Origin: Hyphomicrobiales bacterium | Lineage (GTDB): Bacteria > Pseudomonadota > Alphaproteobacteria > Rhizobiales > JAKIUO01 | Assembly (NCBI GenBank): GCA_027069645.1 | Contig: JALXEI010000113.1 | Coordinates: 1 to 6,551, forward strand | DNA: 6,551 nt | Reading direction: 5' to 3' | In this document: positions 4,341 to 6,551 of the stretch, in pieces | Numbering within the stretch: the stretch's first letter is position 1 | How the letters are laid out: the number at the start of each line of letters is the position of its first letter | Notes under the pieces: model-generated | Databases searched by the model: none | What the model saw: the letters and a program-made list of their open reading frames with translations, nothing else | Told to the model about the DNA's origin: nothing | Translations under genes and position numbers: made by a program

Positions 4341-5006
4341 CTAGCGACAGCGCTCGCCAAGCTGGATATTAAGTGCCCGGGCGGCATTTTTTGACATATG
4401 ATTGGCCCACAGGCTGACCAGTTGTGTAGACAGATAGAGCCGGTTGAAAAGGCAGATTTTGCAACCGGCATCAATCTTGCCCATGTTGAGCGCAAATTTT
4501 TCAACACATCCGGCTTTCATATTGATGAGAGGCGAAAACACAAATTTCAGTTTTTTCAGTCGTCGTTTTTTTGTGGTAACCTCGCATTCGGCAGGCTGGT
4601 CATCAAGTTGAATGGCCGCCCGGTCTGCGGTCAGGGCCCTGATGATGGTGGCGCGTTTGACCCGCAGCCGGATTATGCAGTCGGCAGCTCTGAAATTGGT
4701 CAGGGTTTTGGCGATTGTTGACGAGTATTTTTCGGCTTTGCCGCGCATTTTTTCATTGAGGCTGGTGGAGCGCATGGCGGCTTTGAACAGCTCGTCCAGA
4801 TCATGTTCTGAAAGCGCAACCGGAATATCGCAGGCTATATCATGACCATTTGCCTGACGGTTTTTGACAATCGGCCTGATCTGTTTGATGCAGGCCAGCG
4901 CCGCTTTCACCGAGGGGTGATCGCGATTTCCAGTGGCCTGCAAGGGGGCGGTGATGGCTGCAACAGACAGCATGACGGTTGTGACAATGATCGATATGGC
5001 TCTCAC
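4341..5006 (-). CDS. Exported cysteine-rich protein of unknown function
   Basis: I do not recognise this 221-residue protein. Residues 1-24 are a clear Sec signal peptide (Arg2, hydrophobic core IIVTTVMLSVAAI, cleavage after LQA), so the mature protein is probably periplasmic or secreted. It has eight cysteines (39, 59, 110, 141, 167, 182, 185, 220), all in the mature part, an even number that suits disulfides; the last four flank a GCKIC-type pair. The middle is strongly basic (for example KKRRLKKLK at 146-154) and no membrane helix follows the signal. No heme CxxCH or catalytic motif is seen; 182-185 is CKIC without a following His. The start is a GTG at 5006, supported by GAGGGA about six bases upstream and by the signal peptide geometry. 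It converges on dsrE2 and diverges from the cytochrome oxidase subunit IV gene, which is the only hint of context. Confidence 0.75.
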   Translation of the reverse strand: MRAISIIVTTVMLSVAAITAPLQATGNRDHPSVKAALACIKQIRPIVKNRQANGHDIACDIPVALSEHDLDELFKAAMRSTSLNEKMRGKAEKYSSTIAKTLTNFRAADCIIRLRVKRATIIRALTADRAAIQLDDQPAECEVTTKKRRLKKLKFVFSPLINMKAGCVEKFALNMGKIDAGCKICLFNRLYLSTQLVSLWANHMSKNAARALNIQLGERCR

Positions 5007-5055
5007 AGGGGATCCCTCTGGCTGTTTTTGATTCGAAACAAGAGACTGCTTTCTA

Positions 5056-5083
5056 TTGAAAAAAACAAAAACAGGGCTATAGT
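5056..5083 (+). promoter_or_regulatory. Candidate sigma-70-type promoter of the cytochrome oxidase subunit IV gene
   Basis: TTGAAA (5056-5061), a 16-base spacer, and TATAGT (5078-5083) each differ from consensus at one base. Transcription would begin near 5090, leaving a leader of about 50 bases with a strong ribosome site. On the minus strand AATCAA/GCTATA (5100-5105 and 5076-5081) reads TTGATT-18-TATAGC, a weaker possible promoter for the exported-protein gene whose -10 would overlap this one. Confidence 0.6.
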
Positions 5084-5091
5084 GCGATTTT

Positions 5092-5105
5092 ATGATCTAA
5101 ATCAA
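5092..5105. promoter_or_regulatory. FNR/FixK-like box at the cytochrome oxidase subunit IV promoter
   Basis: ATGAT-CTAA-ATCAA matches the FNR/FixK consensus TTGAT-N4-ATCAA with one mismatch. It lies just downstream of the predicted transcription start, where such a regulator would repress. Lower expression of an aerobic aa3 oxidase component when oxygen falls would make sense. The site is inferred from pattern only. Confidence 0.45.
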
Positions 5106-5139
5106 ATCGACTCTGAAATACAAGGCAAGGAGCTGAGTT

Positions 5140-5283
5140 ATGTCCGTAGATACAAGCAATGGCCATCCGGATATGGATTACAATGAGCATGAAAAAACCT
5201 ATGCCGGTTTTCTGAAGGTTTCCAAATACAGCACAATCGCCATTCTGGTGATCCTCGCGCTGATGGCGGCCTTTCTGGTCTGA
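5140..5283 (+). CDS. aa3-type cytochrome c oxidase subunit IV (small membrane subunit)
   Basis: This 47-residue protein is the small, single-helix subunit IV of alphaproteobacterial aa3 cytochrome c oxidase. The family signature is clear: a short hydrophilic N-terminus, then MDYNEHEKTYAGFLKVSK (12-29), then one transmembrane helix (about 31-47, STIAILVILALMAAFLV) that ends the protein. In known structures this subunit packs against the core oxidase in the inner membrane without carrying cofactors. The ATG at 5140 has AAGGAG seven bases upstream, an excellent ribosome site. The main oxidase subunits are not in the window, as is usual: this gene commonly sits apart, beside the transhydrogenase genes, as here. 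An FNR/FixK-like site lies in its leader. Confidence 0.93.
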   Translation: MSVDTSNGHPDMDYNEHEKTYAGFLKVSKYSTIAILVILALMAAFLV

Positions 5284-5341
5284 TCCATATCAGCTTCTGA
5301 TTTGATACACTAATTTGTGTTGGTTCCTGGTAGAACAACTC

Positions 5342-5369
5342 TTTACACCTGACGAATTTCTGGTATAGC
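5342..5369 (+). promoter_or_regulatory. Candidate promoter for pntAA
   Basis: TTTACA (5342-5347), a 16-base spacer and TATAGC (5364-5369) form a fair sigma-70-type promoter in the 199-base gap before pntAA. The transcript would have a leader of about 105 bases. In it CCCCCT (5410-5415) can pair with AGGGGG (5442-5447), a weak hairpin. pntAA could also be read through from the cytochrome oxidase subunit IV gene, as no terminator is evident between them. Confidence 0.4.
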
Positions 5370-5482
5370 CAAGGCGCGGGTGCGGGGCTGACCGGAGAGG
5401 TTTGTCTTGCCCCCTTCAACTTATCTGATGTGCTGCGTGAGAGGGGGACTGTCTTTCGCGCCGGACCTGACTGGAGCTGGAC

Positions 5483-6551
5483 ATGATCCTGATTGCTGTG
5501 CCGGGTGAGGGCAAGGACGAAAAGCGTGTCGCCCTTTCGCCCGAGAGCGCCAAAAAGTTCATCGCCAGAGGCTGCGAGGTGGTGATCGAAAAGGGTGCTG
5601 GCGTGCGCTCGGATATTGCTGATGCGGACTATGAAGAAGCCGGGGCGCGGGTCAGTGATGATATTATTACCGAACTCGGCAAGGCCGATATTGTGCTGGC
5701 GGTGAATTGCCCTGACAGCGTTCATATCAGGGCCATGAAGAAGGGGGCGGTACTGGCCGCCACACTCAACCCCACCGATGATCCTGAAAAGATGAAAGAG
5801 CTGGCCGATGCCGGTATTATGGCTTTTGCGATGGATTACATGCCGCGCATCACAAGGGCCCAGAGCATGGATGTGCTGTCCTCGCAATCCAATCTTGCAG
5901 GCTATAAAGCGGTGATTGATGCCGCAGCACAGTTTAACCGTGCCATGCCGATGATGATGACAGCGGCCGGAACGGTGCCCCCGGCAAAGGTCTTTGTCAT
6001 GGGAGCCGGAGTCGCCGGTTTGCAGGCCATTGCGACCGCCAAGCGTCTCGGGGCCATTGTTTCGGCCACCGATGTGCGTCCTGCGGCAAAGGAACAGGTT
6101 GAGAGTCTCGCCGCCAAATTTATTGCGGTTGAGGATGACGAGTTCAAACAGGCCGAAACGGCAGGCGGTTATGCCAAAGAGATGTCGGATGACTACAAAA
6201 AGAAGCAGGCCGAGCTTGTCGCCAGACATATGAGCAAGCAGGATATGGTCATAACAACGGCGCTCATTCCGGGCCGTCCGGCGCCAAAACTCATCAGCAG
6301 GGAGATGGTCGAAAGCATGCCGCGCGGCGCAGTGATCGTCGATCTTGCGGCAGAGCGGGGCGGCAATTGCGAACTGACAAAACCGGGCGAAATTGTCGAG
6401 CACAAGGGTGTCACCATTATGGGGTGCAAAAATCTGGCTGGCGAGCTGTCCGCCAATGCGTCCTCCCTCTATGCGCGCAATCTGCTGGCCTTTCTGACTC
6501 CCTTTCTGGACGAGGAAAAGAAGGAACTGGTCATAGACCAGGAAGACGAAC
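5483..6551 (+). CDS. pntAA: NAD(P) transhydrogenase subunit alpha part 1 (NAD(H)-binding domain I; partial, runs off right edge)
   Basis: This is the NAD(H)-binding subunit of proton-translocating transhydrogenase, which transfers hydride from NADH to NADP+ using the proton gradient at the inner membrane. The 356 visible residues cover nearly all of domain I. Seen in order are GEGKDEKRVALSPE (8-21), the nucleotide-contact stretch MPRITRAQSMDVLSSQ (120-135) with Arg122, Gln127, Asp130 and Ser133, the Rossmann motif VFVMGAGVAGLQA (170-182), Asp197 in ATDVR, and the mobile-loop segment GGYAKEMS (228-235) with Tyr230 and Met234. A constant offset of five matches the residues described for the Rhodospirillum rubrum protein (Arg127, Gln132, Asp135, Ser138, Asp202, Tyr235). 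TGGAG upstream supports the ATG. The window ends in the acidic linker, so whether the alpha chain is split, as usual in this class, cannot be seen. Confidence 0.97.
   Translation, partial: MILIAVPGEGKDEKRVALSPESAKKFIARGCEVVIEKGAGVRSDIADADYEEAGARVSDDIITELGKADIVLAVNCPDSVHIRAMKKGAVLAATLNPTDDPEKMKELADAGIMAFAMDYMPRITRAQSMDVLSSQSNLAGYKAVIDAAAQFNRAMPMMMTAAGTVPPAKVFVMGAGVAGLQAIATAKRLGAIVSATDVRPAAKEQVESLAAKFIAVEDDEFKQAETAGGYAKEMSDDYKKKQAELVARHMSKQDMVITTALIPGRPAPKLISREMVESMPRGAVIVDLAAERGGNCELTKPGEIVEHKGVTIMGCKNLAGELSANASSLYARNLLAFLTPFLDEEKKELVIDQEDE

Noticed and set aside
4160..4507. Minus-strand open frames between dsrE2 and the exported-protein gene
   Set aside because: They overlap the real genes at both sides and the translation has no signal peptide or domain; the 173-base gap is better read as noncoding with a dyad.
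5138..6403. Minus-strand open frame of 421 codons opposite the oxidase subunit IV gene and pntAA
   Set aside because: The plus strand encodes two unmistakable proteins here. The opposite frame has His- and Arg-rich, low-order composition and no ribosome site, as expected of an antisense shadow.

Overview
The window looks like a chromosomal stretch from an alphaproteobacterium of moderate GC content. The evidence is an invasion-associated locus B (IalB) family exported protein, a 47-residue aa3-type cytochrome c oxidase subunit IV next to the first subunit of proton-translocating transhydrogenase (a neighbourhood common in that class), and CtrA-like and FNR/FixK-like sites. There are nine protein genes (seven complete, two cut by the window edges). 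I see no rRNA, tRNA, CRISPR array or transposase gene.

Left part (1-2548), all minus strand. A likely three-gene operon is read leftward: a TerB-family protein (1447-1905), a classical SDR oxidoreductase (616-1440, 6 bases after terB) and a class I glutamine amidotransferase (570 to beyond base 1). A promoter with a dyad between its -10 and -35 precedes terB. Upstream of it lies an IalB-family gene (2039-2548) closed by a strong hairpin terminator (1982-2016).

Middle (2549-3239) is about 690 bases without a convincing gene, between the divergent ialB-like and tusA genes, and it is the most unusual part of the window. From left to right it holds two CtrA-like boxes, the second copy of a 24-bp exact direct repeat whose first copy lies in the terB leader, a very long imperfect palindrome (2852-3015, about 61 possible base pairs around a 27-base loop), and two CAAAC/GTTTG operator-like palindromes with centres exactly 30 bp apart ahead of tusA.

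Right part (3240-6551). tusA and a dsrE2-like gene form a plus-strand pair for protein-bound persulfide sulfur handling. A minus-strand gene for an exported protein with eight cysteines and no recognised family converges on it. That gene diverges from the cytochrome oxidase subunit IV gene, whose promoter region carries an FNR/FixK-like site. pntAA follows, with its own possible promoter, and runs off the right edge. The last two genes belong to aerobic respiration and proton-motive-force-driven NADPH supply.

All family calls come from reading motifs by eye. Regulatory sites are pattern matches and are inference unless stated otherwise.
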